A DNA stretch of 64,000 bases. Origin: Nitrosomonadales bacterium. Its GTDB lineage: Bacteria > Pseudomonadota > Gammaproteobacteria > Burkholderiales > Gallionellaceae. Both the position numbers and the translations under genes were made by a program. The DNA is taken from assembly GCA_016214695.1 (NCBI GenBank), contig JACRNY010000001.1:496001-560000 (forward strand), written 5' to 3'. Below, in pieces: positions 44,153-53,929 of the stretch. Below the pieces are notes generated by a model. That model worked only from the letters and a program-made list of their open reading frames with translations, did no database searches and was not told the DNA's origin. Position 1 is the stretch's first letter. Each line of letters begins with the position of its first letter.

Positions 44153-44671
44153 TTACTTCTTCTTCGGCCCCAGCACCATCACCATCTGACGGCCTTCCAT
44201 CTTGGGGAACTGTTCCACCGTCCCGTGCTCGACCAGGTCTTCCTTGATGCGCTCGATCAGCTTCATGCCGATCTCCTGGTGCGCCATCTCGCGGCCGCGG
44301 AAACGCAATGTGATCTTGGTCTTGTCGCCGTCGGTCAGGAATTTGATCAGGTTGCGCAACTTGATGTTGTAGTCGCCTTCGTCCGTACCCGGACGGAACT
44401 TGATCTCTTTGATCTGGACCTGCTTCTGCTTGAGTTTGGCTTCGTGCTGTTTCTTGGCTTCCGCGTATTTGAATTTGCCGATATCCATGATCCGGCAAAC
44501 AGGCGGTTCGGCCAAAGGCGCGATCTCCACCAGATCCAGTTCCGCTTCGTCCGCCATGCGCAGTGCTTCCGCGACCGCCACAATGCCAACCTGTTCTCCC
44601 TCCGCGCCGATGAGCCGCACCTGCGGTGCTGTTATCTGCTCATTGATACGCTGCGACTTATCCTGTGCTAT
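44153..44671 (-). CDS. infC: Translation initiation factor IF-3
   Basis: IF-3 of 172 residues. The in-frame upstream sequence reads [20 protein letters not shown], the conserved IF-3 N-terminus, but contains no ATG, GTG or TTG start; the first GTG (44620) would delete it. The gene therefore starts with a rare codon: ATA at 44671 (eight bases after GGAG) or ATT at 44677. IF-3 genes classically use AUU-type starts for autoregulation, since IF-3 itself rejects such codons. Downstream motifs include [20 protein letters not shown] and [12 protein letters not shown]. Confidence 0.93.
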   Translation of the reverse strand: MAQDKSQRINEQITAPQVRLIGAEGEQVGIVAVAEALRMADEAELDLVEIAPLAEPPVCRIMDIGKFKYAEAKKQHEAKLKQKQVQIKEIKFRPGTDEGDYNIKLRNLIKFLTDGDKTKITLRFRGREMAHQEIGMKLIERIKEDLVEHGTVEQFPKMEGRQMVMVLGPKKK

Positions 44672-44692
44672 TGCAATTTCTCCATTAAAAAA

Positions 44693-46606
44693 TTAAACCG
44701 CGCCATCCGCGTGCAGTTCGGCATTCAAGCGCTGAATCAGCGCTTCCACCGACATCTGCCCAAGGTCTTCACCTGTTCGGGATCGCACGGCAACGAGGCT
44801 TGCAGCGACTTCCTTGTCGCCAATGATCAGCTGGTAAGGCAACTTCTGCAAGCTATGTTCGCGGATTTTATAGGTAATCTTCTCATTGCGCAAATCAGAT
44901 TGCACCCTGAATCCGGAAGCACGCAGTGTTTCCGCCACTTTTCCGGCATATTCCTCCTGCGCCTGCGAGATATTCATCACCACCATCTGCACTGGCGCCA
45001 GCCATAAAGGCAGGGCACCAGCATGGTTTTCCACCAGAATGCCGATGAAACGCTCCAAAGAGCCCAGAATGGCACGGTGCAGCATCACCGGCACCTTGCG
45101 GCTGTTGTCTTCGTCCACGAACTCCGCGCCCAAACGACCCGGCATGGAAAAGTCCACCTGGATGGTGCCGCACTGCCAGGAACGGCCGATGGCGTCCTTG
45201 ATGTGGAACTCGATCTTCGGGCCGTAGAAGGCACCCTCGCCCGGCAATTCTTCCCAGCTCAGGCCGGAAGCACGCAAAGCGGCACGCAGGGCATCCTCGG
45301 ACTTGTCCCAGATATCGTCGGAACCGACCCGGCTTTCCGGGCGCAGCGCCAGCTTCACCACCACGTCGCTGAAGCCGAAATCCTTGTAGACCTTGAGCAC
45401 CAGCGCGTTGAATGCAGTCACCTCGGATTCGATCTGGCCTTCGGTACAGAAGATGTGACCGTCGTCCTGCACGAAACCACGCACGCGCATCAGGCCATGC
45501 AAGCCGCCGGACGGCTCGTTGCGGTGGCAGGAACCGAATTCGCCGTAGCGCAACGGCAGCTCGCGGTAGGAGCGCAGGTCGGCATTGAACACCTGCACGT
45601 GGCCGGGGCAGTTCATCGGCTTAATGGCGTAGTCGTGTTTCTCCGACTCGGTGGTGAACATGTTGGCCTTGTAGTGTTCCCAGTGGCCGGATTTCTCCCA
45701 CAGCACGCGGTCGATGATCTGCGGGCAGCGGATCTCCTGGTAGCCGTTGTCACGGTAGACACGGCGCATGTACTGTTCGATCACCTGCCACATCGCCCAG
45801 CCCTTGGGATGCCAGAACACCATGCCCGGTGCCTCGTCCTGCATGTGGAACAGGTCGAGCAGCTTGCCCAGCTTGCGGTGGTCGCGCTTCTCCGCCTCTT
45901 CCAGACGTACCAGATAGGCATCGAGGTCTTCCTTCTTCGCCCAGGCCGTGCCGTAGATGCGCTGCAGCATCTCGTTCTTGGAATCGCCACGCCAGTAGGC
46001 CCCGGCCACCTTCATCAGCTTGAACGCCTTGAGCTTGCCGGTAGACGGCACGTGCGGGCCACGGCACAGGTCGGTGAACTCGCCCTCGCTGTACAACGAA
46101 ACATCCTGATCGGCCGGAATGGCCGCGATGAGCTCGGCCTTGTATTTCTCGCCCAGCGACGTGAAGTAAGCCACCGCTTCGTCGCGCGTCACCACCTTGC
46201 GCGTCACCGGCAGGTCTTTCTTGGCCAGCTCCGCCATGCGCTTCTCGATGGCGGCCAGGTCTTCCGGGGTAAACGGGCGCGAATAGGCGAAGTCGTAATA
46301 GAAACCGTTCTCGATCACCGGACCGATGGTCACCTGCGCCTCGGGGAACAGCTCCTTCACCGCATAGGCCAGCAAGTGGGCAGTGGAGTGACGGATCAGG
46401 TCGACGCCGTCGGCATCCTTGTCGGTGATGATGGCCAGCTTGGCATCGGCAGAGATCAGGTGCGAGGTATCCACCAGCACGCCGTCCACTTTGCCGGCCA
46501 GTGCCGCACGCGCCAGACCGGCGCCGATGCTCTGCGCGACCTCGGCCACGGTCACGGGGTTGGGATAACTGCGTTGCGAACCATCCGGTAGGGTAATGAC
46601 AGGCAT
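44693..46606 (-). CDS. thrS: Threonyl-tRNA synthetase
   Basis: A 637-residue class II synthetase: TGS domain ([13 protein letters not shown]), editing domain with [16 protein letters not shown] and the later [16 protein letters not shown], catalytic core with zinc ligands ([14 protein letters not shown], then [26 protein letters not shown]) and the C-terminal anticodon domain. The ATG at 46606 gives the usual MPVITLPDG start; a GTG three codons upstream is the alternative. It precedes infC by 21-ish bases, the standard order. Confidence 0.97.
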   Translation of the reverse strand: MPVITLPDGSQRSYPNPVTVAEVAQSIGAGLARAALAGKVDGVLVDTSHLISADAKLAIITDKDADGVDLIRHSTAHLLAYAVKELFPEAQVTIGPVIENGFYYDFAYSRPFTPEDLAAIEKRMAELAKKDLPVTRKVVTRDEAVAYFTSLGEKYKAELIAAIPADQDVSLYSEGEFTDLCRGPHVPSTGKLKAFKLMKVAGAYWRGDSKNEMLQRIYGTAWAKKEDLDAYLVRLEEAEKRDHRKLGKLLDLFHMQDEAPGMVFWHPKGWAMWQVIEQYMRRVYRDNGYQEIRCPQIIDRVLWEKSGHWEHYKANMFTTESEKHDYAIKPMNCPGHVQVFNADLRSYRELPLRYGEFGSCHRNEPSGGLHGLMRVRGFVQDDGHIFCTEGQIESEVTAFNALVLKVYKDFGFSDVVVKLALRPESRVGSDDIWDKSEDALRAALRASGLSWEELPGEGAFYGPKIEFHIKDAIGRSWQCGTIQVDFSMPGRLGAEFVDEDNSRKVPVMLHRAILGSLERFIGILVENHAGALPLWLAPVQMVVMNISQAQEEYAGKVAETLRASGFRVQSDLRNEKITYKIREHSLQKLPYQLIIGDKEVAASLVAVRSRTGEDLGQMSVEALIQRLNAELHADGAV

Positions 46607-46700
46607 TTCGTCCACTCTGCTAAAAACAAATGCGACGATCGTCGCACTTCATATTTCAAAGGCGCAGCCTGCGCCAAACGGGCGCGCAGTATAGCGCAAG

Positions 46701-47483
46701 TCACTCCGCCATGCCGAGGTAGGCGATGAGCGCGTCCAGGGTGAACACGAACAGCAGGCTTTGCAGCACGGCCTTGATGGCGACCTTGGGCACCTCGGTC
46801 ACCGAGGGCTGCGCCTGCATGCCGTTGTAGCAGGAGATGGTGGAGATGGCGAGGCCGAACAGGCAGCCCTTGAAGGCGACCACGGCGAATTCGGTCAGCT
46901 TGACGGTCTGCAGGAAGCGGCCGACCTGGTCGAGCCAGGAGACGTTCTGGAACATGGCACTGATCGCCAGTCCGCCGCCGATGGCGACGACCTGAAAGTA
47001 GATGGTGAGCGCCAGCACCGCCAGCGTCACCCCGGCGATGCGCGGCACCAGCAGGTAATCCTGCGGCGGGATGCCCATGCGGCTCAGGCTGGTCATTTCG
47101 TTGCGAGTCTTCATCAGTGCCAGTTCGGAGGCGATGGCGGCGCTGCTGCGCGCAATGATGATGATGGCGGCGAACAGCGGGCCGACTTCGCGCACCACGG
47201 TCCAGATCAGGATCTTCACCGTCAGCTCGCTGTCGCCGCCGACCAGCGAGGTGATCTGGGTGATGACCAGTGCCCCGCTCAACAGACCGAACACGGCGAC
47301 GATACCCAGGGCTTCGACGCCGGTGAAGAATATCTGGCGATGGAACACGGCATTGACGGGGGCGATGCGCAGCACGCGCAGATGGGTGAAGGCATACCAC
47401 AGCAATTGCAGCGGGCCGGAAACCGACTGGCGCATCTGCGTCAGTTTCAGCCATGCCACGAATCTGGACCAGAGCGAGGACAT
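46701..47483 (-). CDS. MlaE-like ABC permease of an MCE lipid-transport system
   Basis: A 260-residue membrane protein of the MlaE family (FFTGVEALGIVAVFGLLSGALVITQI, VVREVGPLFAAIIIIARSSAAIASELALMK, GIPPQDYLLVPRIAGV), the permease that works with MCE proteins in phospholipid transport. Its ATG at 47483 overlaps the stop of the cyclase gene by one base. It is the last gene of the MCE cluster (ATPase-like, MCE, lipoprotein, cyclase, permease), before thrS. Confidence 0.88.
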   Translation of the reverse strand: MSSLWSRFVAWLKLTQMRQSVSGPLQLLWYAFTHLRVLRIAPVNAVFHRQIFFTGVEALGIVAVFGLLSGALVITQITSLVGGDSELTVKILIWTVVREVGPLFAAIIIIARSSAAIASELALMKTRNEMTSLSRMGIPPQDYLLVPRIAGVTLAVLALTIYFQVVAIGGGLAISAMFQNVSWLDQVGRFLQTVKLTEFAVVAFKGCLFGLAISTISCYNGMQAQPSVTEVPKVAIKAVLQSLLFVFTLDALIAYLGMAE

Positions 47484-49270
47484 CAGCGCTCCGCCAACAA
47501 GGGCGGCTTCCAGCCGTATACCTGGAACACGCCGCCTTTCACGCTCTGTTCGCCGCAATCGGCCAGTCCGCCCGAGTTCTCCACCGCCTTGGCCACGGCA
47601 GCCGTACATACCACGGGAAAGTTCAGAGTCTTGGTCAGGTCTTCCAGCTTGGCAGTGAGACTGACCGCATCACCGATGGCAGTATATTCGTGCCGCAAGG
47701 CTGAACCGATATGGCCGATAACCACCTCGCCCACATGCAGCGCAATGCCGATCTCGATCGGCGCGATCCCCTTCTCCTGCAAGCGCGCATTGACGTGACG
47801 CAGGCGCAGCAACATCTCCTGTGCCGCTTCCAGCGCATTCTTCTCCGGACATTCCAGCACCTGCGGCGCGCCGAAGAACGCCATGATGCCGTCGCCGATG
47901 AACTTGTCCACCGTGCCCTTGTGCTGGTGGATGGCAACGGTCATTTCGGAGAAGTAATCGTTGAGCAGGGCGACCACTTCCTGCGGCGGGCGGCTCTCGC
48001 TGCGCGCGCCGAAGCCGTGGATATCGGCGAACAGGATGCACAGGCGGATACGCGCACCGTCCAGTCCGGAATGGATGTTGCCCGCCATGATCTCCTGCAG
48101 CACTTCCTGGCTGACGTAACTACCAAAGGTACCGCGCAACCAGTTGCGTTGCTGCACCAACTGCACGCCCTCATAGATCAGCCGGGCCACAAAAGCGAAC
48201 AGACCGGCGAACAATATCGTGCCCGGCGGAAGATACAGCCCGCGCCCCAACAGCCAGGTGGAGGAAAACAGCAGCAACACGGGGAACACGAGCAGAGCAG
48301 CCAGCTTGAGCCAGCCGATACGCCCCAGCCAGAACAGGGCAGCAATCATCGTCAGCGCCAGCATGACCCGGGGATCCGCATCACGGACCAGACCTCCTGC
48401 CATCATTGAGCGCAGCATCTGCGCCTGCATCAACACCCCGGGAACACGATTTCTGAACGGATCCCAGGCCGCCAGGGGCACCGGAGAATTCACCCGCTCG
48501 GCCAGCGACGATACCACCCCCAGTATCACCGGCCGGCCGCCGAAAGTGCGGATCAATTGCCCGGAATCCGACTGCGCCTGCCACTCCAGCACTTTGTTGA
48601 AAGATATGTATTCGAACTTCTCGCCCGCCGCGAAATCCACCATCCCCGGCCCGCTGCGCGCATTCCCCAGATGCGCAGCCATCTTGTCGACGAACATCGT
48701 ACCTTGCGCATTCACCGTGCACATATTGGGATCGAAACGACGCACGAATCCATCGTTATCCGGGCAGACCAGTACCGAACCCAAGGTATCCCCGCCGGAA
48801 GCGGCAACGAGCGGTTCGTACACCGAGCGGAAACTGCCGTTGACCTCCACCGTCTGCGCCAGCACCAAAGGCGTCTGCGCTTTTGCCGTTTGCAGCCCCT
48901 GCAGCAGACTCTGGTCGTACTGAGGGATCAGGAATTGATAGGAGCGTGCCGGCAGTACGATATCCAGCCCGAGCACGGCCGGCTTGGCGACCGCCATCGC
49001 TTGCAGGAACTTGCCCAGGTGCGGATGCCACAAGGCAAATGGCTCCTTGAATGCCTTGTAGGAGGCATCGTCGATACCAACGATCACCACATCGTTCGGC
49101 ACCGGCCGGGCATCATACTTGTGCAAGAGGGCGAACTGATCATCAAGGATCTTGCGGTTCAGCCACTCCCCCGTTTCCGAGACATGCAGGAGGACCGCCG
49201 CCAGCAAACACATGAACAAGCCCAGCAGCATCCTGACTTTGGGATCGTTCAGCCGTTTCAGCGTTTCCAT
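47483..49270 (-). CDS. CHASE2-domain adenylate/guanylate cyclase
   Basis: A 595-residue class III cyclase. One membrane segment (about 14-30), an extracytoplasmic CHASE2 sensor (about 35-300; VPNDVVIVGIDDASYK, PAVLGLDIVLP), three further membrane segments (about 305-370) and a cytoplasmic cyclase domain. Metal aspartates and motifs are kept: LCILFADIHGF, GTVDKFIGDGIMAFFGAP, and EYTAIGDAVSLTAKLE. It probably makes cyclic AMP. Unusually it lies inside an MCE transport cluster, translationally coupled to the MlaE-like gene. Confidence 0.92.
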   Translation of the reverse strand: METLKRLNDPKVRMLLGLFMCLLAAVLLHVSETGEWLNRKILDDQFALLHKYDARPVPNDVVIVGIDDASYKAFKEPFALWHPHLGKFLQAMAVAKPAVLGLDIVLPARSYQFLIPQYDQSLLQGLQTAKAQTPLVLAQTVEVNGSFRSVYEPLVAASGGDTLGSVLVCPDNDGFVRRFDPNMCTVNAQGTMFVDKMAAHLGNARSGPGMVDFAAGEKFEYISFNKVLEWQAQSDSGQLIRTFGGRPVILGVVSSLAERVNSPVPLAAWDPFRNRVPGVLMQAQMLRSMMAGGLVRDADPRVMLALTMIAALFWLGRIGWLKLAALLVFPVLLLFSSTWLLGRGLYLPPGTILFAGLFAFVARLIYEGVQLVQQRNWLRGTFGSYVSQEVLQEIMAGNIHSGLDGARIRLCILFADIHGFGARSESRPPQEVVALLNDYFSEMTVAIHQHKGTVDKFIGDGIMAFFGAPQVLECPEKNALEAAQEMLLRLRHVNARLQEKGIAPIEIGIALHVGEVVIGHIGSALRHEYTAIGDAVSLTAKLEDLTKTLNFPVVCTAAVAKAVENSGGLADCGEQSVKGGVFQVYGWKPPLLAER

Positions 49271-49277
49271 CGCTTCC

Positions 49278-50066
49278 TCACTTCAGTGCGGTCGCAGCGA
49301 TGCGGGCGGCGCGGTCACGGTACTGCGCCGCCTGTTCGTTCTTGCCCAGCATCTCGTATGCCTGTGCCGAAAGCAGCAAATCCTGGCGTATCTTCTCCGG
49401 CAGCCCGAGTGACTTGTCGATGACCAGCGCCTCTTCCAGCAGGCGCAACGCAACCTCGGCCTCCTTCTTCATCAGCCGGGCCGATGCCATCAGCCGCAAT
49501 GCATTGGCATGCTCGATCGGCACGCCGCTGTTCGCCGATACTGCGCGTTCGCTCAACTGCAACGCCTTGTCCGCATCGTTCGCCCGCAGGGCGATACCGG
49601 CACGCACGTTGTCGATCACACCGGACATCCTGCAATCCGATTCGCAATAAACCGCGGCCCTGTCCACCCAGAGTGCGGCATCCGCCGCATCGTTCGCTTG
49701 CAAGCGCAACAGGGCTTTCTGCAGCGCCGCTTCCGCCAGATGCGCCGGCGCATGGTGCAGCGCCTTATCCTCCAGCAACTGATCGAGGAGGCGTTGCGCC
49801 AGCGCAGACCTGCCCAGTACATTGTTCACTCTGGCAAGATTGAGGGTATTGATGGCGATGCCGTTCACGTTCTCGATGGCGACGTCGATCTGCAGGGCTT
49901 GTTCATACAGGGTCGCGGCAGCCTGATATTCGCCGCGCTGGAATGCGCGTTGGGCGCGCTGGTTGAATTCGGTAGCCTGTTCCAGGCGCGCGCTGCGCAG
50001 CACTTCCACCTCGCCACAGCCGGCCAGCAACACCAGGCCGCACAAGATCGAAACGACTGAACGCAT
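49278..50066 (-). CDS. Predicted lipoprotein with TPR-like repeats
   Basis: A 262-residue protein with a lipoprotein signal (SILCGLVLLAGCGEVEV; lipobox LAGC) followed by helical TPR-like units (EFNQRAQRAFQRGEYQAAATLYEQAL, QLSERAVSANSG, ALRLMASARLMKKEAEVALRLLEEAL). The ATG at 50066 was chosen; a TTG two codons upstream sits closer to GGGAGG. In the MCE cluster it could act as an outer-membrane-linked partner, like MlaA or the PqiC-type lipoproteins, though it is not homologous to these by eye. Confidence 0.78.
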   Translation of the reverse strand: MRSVVSILCGLVLLAGCGEVEVLRSARLEQATEFNQRAQRAFQRGEYQAAATLYEQALQIDVAIENVNGIAINTLNLARVNNVLGRSALAQRLLDQLLEDKALHHAPAHLAEAALQKALLRLQANDAADAALWVDRAAVYCESDCRMSGVIDNVRAGIALRANDADKALQLSERAVSANSGVPIEHANALRLMASARLMKKEAEVALRLLEEALVIDKSLGLPEKIRQDLLLSAQAYEMLGKNEQAAQYRDRAARIAATALK

Positions 50067-50084
50067 GCCCAAGCTATCCTCCCG

Positions 50085-50999
50085 TCACGGCTGAGTGGGT
50101 GCGACGTAACCGTCAACCGGCAGAATCTGCTCTTCCGGCTCGGTGAACAGGCTGTTGAGCAGCCAGGATTTCTTCACGCCGCCCAGCGTCTCCTGACCAT
50201 CCTGCACCAGGGCATTGGCATTGCGTACCAGCGAGGGAATCTCGCCGGCCGAATCGTTGGTGATCTTCCTGATATCCGCAGTCGCCGACTGGACGTTGTC
50301 CAGTGTGGTATCAGCCTTGTCGACCAGCTTGGGGATGGCCTTATCCAGCGTCTCCAGGCTTGAATTGATGCGCCCCATCGCCTGATTGCTGCTGACGCCG
50401 AGTTGGGTGAACTGATTCACTGTCTCGCGGAAACCGCCCGTGGCCAGATTCAGATTCTTGAGGGTTTGCTGCACATCACCGCCGGGATTGTTGATGCTGG
50501 AAGTGATCTGGTGGATGTCGCCGAGGATGGGCTGCAGTTGCGCAGCCAGGTTTTCGACCACGGCTCCGGCATCCTGTCCGCGCTCGAATTCCAGCACGCT
50601 GTTCTGCGTCACCTGTTTGACCTGCTGCGACCCCGGGATGATCTCGACCACGCTCTCGCCGACCAGCGCCTCCTTGACCAGTCTGGCCTTGGCATCCTGC
50701 CCGATCAGGTGGACGTATTCGTCATCCAGCGAGACTTTCACCCGCACGGTCGCGTTCGGTTGCATGCTGACTTCCTGCACGCTGCCCACCTTGAAACCGA
50801 TGAACTTCACCGCCATGCCTTTGCTCAATCCCTGCGCGTTCGGGGTGATGAAGTAGATCGCGGTGCTGCGGCTGAAATAATCCTGCCTGGCGGCGATCAT
50901 CGCCAACACCAGCAGCATGACACCGATGGCTCCGAGCATGAAACGCTGCGTGCGTTTCTCGATGCTCAGCAATCTCTGGTTGTAATTGGGCAGTTTCAT
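50085..50999 (-). CDS. MCE-domain (MlaD-like) protein
   Basis: A 304-residue MCE protein: one N-terminal membrane anchor (about 20-37), the MCE domain (about 45-130; YFITPNAQGLSKGMAVKFIGFKVGSV), then a long helical region (about 140-290) rich in Gln/Asn/Thr, as in multi-helix MCE tubes. It forms the periplasmic lipid-binding part of the transport system. It follows the ATPase-like gene by 13 bp. Confidence 0.88.
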   Translation of the reverse strand: MKLPNYNQRLLSIEKRTQRFMLGAIGVMLLVLAMIAARQDYFSRSTAIYFITPNAQGLSKGMAVKFIGFKVGSVQEVSMQPNATVRVKVSLDDEYVHLIGQDAKARLVKEALVGESVVEIIPGSQQVKQVTQNSVLEFERGQDAGAVVENLAAQLQPILGDIHQITSSINNPGGDVQQTLKNLNLATGGFRETVNQFTQLGVSSNQAMGRINSSLETLDKAIPKLVDKADTTLDNVQSATADIRKITNDSAGEIPSLVRNANALVQDGQETLGGVKKSWLLNSLFTEPEEQILPVDGYVAPTQP

Positions 51000-51012
51000 T
51001 CTGGCTATGGCT

Positions 51013-51567
51013 TCACAACTGAATCACGAGCTGCTTCGGATCGTCCTTGTCGCGGTATTCCTCGAAACTCACCAGTACCGAGGTCCTGAACGGGAAGTAT
51101 AAACGGAATACCTTGTCGAATCTGACTGCCCGCGCCAGTTCCTTGCGCGACAGACCTTCCAGCATGGAATCGTAAATGATCAGTTCCGGCCCCACCAGCA
51201 TGGCACGCACGAAGCCGACCAGACGCTTCTCGTACAGCGACAACTGGTCGGGCAACTTGAGCAGCAGTGTGGACACGGCATCCTCGTCTTCCAGACCGCA
51301 CTGAAACAGCAGTTGCGCCACGTTGTCTTCGAGCTTCCCGGCGACCTCGATGCCATGATACTGCACCGGCAGGACGATGTTCTCCCACACCCGCAGGTTG
51401 CTGATCAGACCGCCGTTGTGCGGCACGATGACCACCCCAACCTGCTCGCCCAGATTCTTGAGCAAGGCAGCACGCTGGGATTCGGAACGGACGACGAGAC
51501 AATAGGAATAGCCCGATTGCAGCAGGGCCTGGGTGCCTTCTTCTCCATGCAAGCTCAATGTGAACAT
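51013..51567 (-). CDS. ABC-ATPase-like protein lacking ATP-binding motifs
   Basis: A 184-residue protein whose outline follows an ABC ATPase of the MlaF type: the Q-loop neighbourhood VVIVPHNGGLISNLRVWENIVLPVQYHG, a degraded signature LSLYEKRLVGFVRAMLVGPELIIYDSMLEGLSRKEL in place of LSGGQ...DEPxxGLD. The Walker A P-loop is absent (SYCLVVRSESQRAALLKN at its place) and the catalytic glutamate after Walker B is serine. It probably cannot hydrolyse ATP. The start at 51567 excludes sequence derived from the adjoining tRNA gene. It heads the MCE cluster. Confidence 0.75.
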   Translation of the reverse strand: MFTLSLHGEEGTQALLQSGYSYCLVVRSESQRAALLKNLGEQVGVVIVPHNGGLISNLRVWENIVLPVQYHGIEVAGKLEDNVAQLLFQCGLEDEDAVSTLLLKLPDQLSLYEKRLVGFVRAMLVGPELIIYDSMLEGLSRKELARAVRFDKVFRLYFPFRTSVLVSFEEYRDKDDPKQLVIQL

Positions 51568-51605
51568 GGCACTTCTCTGAAGAACTGTCGGGAGATTCGG
51601 GAAAT

Positions 51606-51682
51606 TGGTAGGCGCGATTGGACTCGAACCAACGACCCCCACCATGTCAAGGTGGTGCTCTAACCAGCTGAGCTACGCGCCT
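51606..51682 (-). tRNA. tRNA-Val (anticodon GAC)
   Basis: A 77-base tRNA with encoded CCA. The minus strand begins AGGCGCGTAGCTCAGCTGG; the anticodon arm CCACC-TTGACAT-GGTGG gives GAC. Acceptor stem pairing (AGGCGCG with CGCGCCT) is complete. Confidence 0.95.
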
Positions 51683-51765
51683 GTAAAAGGACGCGCATTG
51701 TAACCGAACAGGTCGGGAGCGCCAAGAAATTAATGCAGATTAGTTTAATGCCGGGGGAAACGTAA

Positions 51766-51889
51766 TTTTGGTTACGGCACCTCAGCTCAATACTGCTTTA
51801 AGGAAGTTTTGGTTACGGCATAACCTGCTTCGCAGGCAAGCCTTCACCGAAACCATGCATCAGCTCAATACTGAGCTGATGCATGGTTT
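51766..51889. repeat. Direct repeats and a perfect hairpin at the dnaB 3' end
   Basis: Two copies of TTTTGGTTACGGCA (51766-51779, 51807-51820) and two of TCAGCTCAATACTG (51782-51795, 51860-51873) lie after dnaB. The second copy forms part of an 18-bp perfect inverted repeat (51850-51867 with 51872-51889, 4-base loop) that includes the last codons and stop of dnaB. No T-run follows. CCTGC/GCAGG (51824-51836) makes a smaller hairpin between them. Confidence 0.6.
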
Positions 51890-53250
51890 TCAAATCTCGT
51901 GTACTCGCCGCGGAAGGTGAGCCTTACCGTGCCGATGGGGCCGTTACGCTGTTTGCCGACGATGATCTCGGCCGCACCCTTGTCCGGCGAATCCGGGTTG
52001 TAGACCTCGTCACGGTAAATGAACAGGATCAGGTCGGCATCCTGCTCGATAGCGCCGGATTCGCGCAGGTCGGACATGACCGGGCGCTTGTTCGGACGCT
52101 GCTCCAGGCTGCGGTTGAGCTGCGACAGCGCAATCACCGGCACGTGCAATTCCTTGGCCAGCGATTTAAGTGAACGGGAAATTTCGGAGATCTCGGTGGC
52201 GCGGTTCTCGCTCGCCTTGCCTGCCGGTGAAGACATGAGCTGGATATAGTCGATGACCACCAGGCCGAGGCCGTTGTTCTGCCGGTGCAAGCGGCGCGTG
52301 CGCGAACGCAATTCCAGGGCGTTCAGGCCCGGCGTCTCGTCGATGAAGATGGGGGCATCGTTGAGCAGACCTAGGGCATGGGTCATGCGCGACCAGTCTT
52401 CGTCTTCCAGTTTGCCGGTGCGCAAAGTGTGCTGGTTGAGGCGCCCCACCGAACCGATCATACGCATCGCCAGTTGCGCGCCGCCCATTTCCATACTGAA
52501 GATCGCCACCGGCTTGCCTTCCAGCGCCACATTCTCGGCGATGTTGATGGAGAAGGCGGTCTTGCCCATACTGGGGCGACCGGCCACGATGACCAGATCG
52601 CCGGGTTGCAGGCCCGAAGTCATGCGGTCCAGATCGGCAAAACCCGTCGCCGTACCGGTCACATCGCTGGCGTCGTCGCGACCGTACAAAGTCTCGATGC
52701 GTTCCACCACCTGCGTCAACAGGGGCGGCATGGCAACGAAACCCTGACTGCCGCGTTCGCCTTCCTCGTTGATCTCGAGTACGCGGCTTTCCGCCTCATC
52801 CAGCAACTGTCCCGCCGAGCGCCCGCCCGGATTGTAGGCGCTGGTCGCAATCTCGCTGCCCACCTCGACCAGCTTGCGCATGATGGCGCGCTCGCGCACG
52901 ATCTCCGCGTAGCGGCGGATGTTGGCGGCGGAAGGTACGTTCTGCGCCAGCGTGCCCAGATAGACCAGGCCGCCCGCCTTCTCCAGCTCGGCATTGCTTT
53001 CCAGCGATTCGGCCAGCGTGATGACATCCACCGGCTGCGCATGTTCGGTCAGGCGTCCGATGTGACGCCAGATCAGGCGATGTTCGTGACGGTAGAAATC
53101 GCTCTCGCTCAGCAGGTCGGCGACCTTGTCCCATGCGCTGGTGTCCAGCAGGATACCGCCCAGCACCGATTGCTCCGCCTCGACCGAGTGCGGCGGGAGC
53201 TTCAGTGATTCGAGCTGGGAATCGGCAACGGGAGCGGAAAAATTTTGCAT
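51865..53250 (-). CDS. dnaB: Replicative DNA helicase DnaB
   Basis: A 461-residue hexameric helicase: N-terminal helical domain ([21 protein letters not shown]), linker, and RecA-like domain with Walker [20 protein letters not shown] and the [12 protein letters not shown] Walker B. It unwinds DNA at replication forks. It lies downstream of rplI in the betaproteobacterial order. The last seven codons lie in the hairpin described separately. Confidence 0.97.
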   Translation of the reverse strand: MQNFSAPVADSQLESLKLPPHSVEAEQSVLGGILLDTSAWDKVADLLSESDFYRHEHRLIWRHIGRLTEHAQPVDVITLAESLESNAELEKAGGLVYLGTLAQNVPSAANIRRYAEIVRERAIMRKLVEVGSEIATSAYNPGGRSAGQLLDEAESRVLEINEEGERGSQGFVAMPPLLTQVVERIETLYGRDDASDVTGTATGFADLDRMTSGLQPGDLVIVAGRPSMGKTAFSINIAENVALEGKPVAIFSMEMGGAQLAMRMIGSVGRLNQHTLRTGKLEDEDWSRMTHALGLLNDAPIFIDETPGLNALELRSRTRRLHRQNNGLGLVVIDYIQLMSSPAGKASENRATEISEISRSLKSLAKELHVPVIALSQLNRSLEQRPNKRPVMSDLRESGAIEQDADLILFIYRDEVYNPDSPDKGAAEIIVGKQRNGPIGTVRLTFRGEYTRFENHASAQY

Positions 53251-53315
53251 GGAGTGACCGCAAATTTCGGGAGGGAGATTCTACACGTATAACGTGAATT
53301 TCGCGCAGCGACCGA

Positions 53316-53411
53316 CCGTACCCCTCGCCCCTTGGGAGAGGGGTACGGGGGTGAGGGAACGATCAAGGCGCAGACATCCCCTGATTTGGAGGGGTCGGCA
53401 CCTTGATCGTT
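53316..53411. repeat. Two adjacent palindromes between dnaB and rplI
   Basis: CCGTACCCCTC (53316-53326) pairs with GAGGGGTACGG (53338-53348), a form common to dispersed CCCCTC-rich intergenic repeats. Next to it AACGATCAAGG (53358-53368) pairs with CCTTGATCGTT (53401-53411) around an inner CCCCT/AGGGG stem. Confidence 0.55.
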
Positions 53412-53418
53412 CAGGCAA

Positions 53419-53447
53419 CAAAAAAGGGCTGTTGCCAGCCCTTTTTC
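53419..53447 (-). terminator. Intrinsic terminator after rplI
   Basis: GGGCTG (53426-53431) pairs with CAGCCC (53436-53441); the minus strand continues in a run of six T. It ends the rpsF-priB-rpsR-rplI operon. Confidence 0.85.
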
Positions 53448-53472
53448 TTAACTACCTGACAATGCTGGCTTA

Positions 53473-53919
53473 CTACTCGCCCAGCACCGAGATCGTCACG
53501 TTCACGACCACGTCCGGATGCAGCGCGATGCTGACCGGATGATCGCCGATCTGCTTCAGATGCCCGGTTGGCATGCGGACCTGGCTCTTCTCGACCTGAT
53601 GGCCCTGGGCCACCAGTGCGGTCGCGATGTCGGCATTGGTCACGGAACCGAACAGCTTGCCGTCCACACCCGCCTTTTGCACGATCTGCACGGTCAGGCC
53701 GTCCAGCTTGCCGCCGCGCGCCTGGGCATCGGCCAGCTTGGCAGCTTCAGCCGCTTCCAGCTCGGCACGGCGCGCAGCGAAGTCCGCCACGTTGTGCTCT
53801 GTCGCACGCTTGGCCTTGCCTTGCGGGATGAGGAAGTTGCGCGCGAAACCGTTCTTCACTTTGACCACATCGCCCAGCTGGCCGAGGTTGATGACTTTTT
53901 CCATCAGAATAACTTGCAT
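53473..53919 (-). CDS. rplI: 50S ribosomal protein L9
   Basis: A 148-residue L9 with the N-terminal RNA-binding domain ([30 protein letters not shown] in two parts), the connecting helix and the C-terminal domain. GGAG precedes the ATG. It is the last gene of the rpsF operon, 10 bp after rpsR. Confidence 0.97.
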   Translation of the reverse strand: MQVILMEKVINLGQLGDVVKVKNGFARNFLIPQGKAKRATEHNVADFAARRAELEAAEAAKLADAQARGGKLDGLTVQIVQKAGVDGKLFGSVTNADIATALVAQGHQVEKSQVRMPTGHLKQIGDHPVSIALHPDVVVNVTISVLGE

Positions 53920-53929
53920 GATCTACTCC

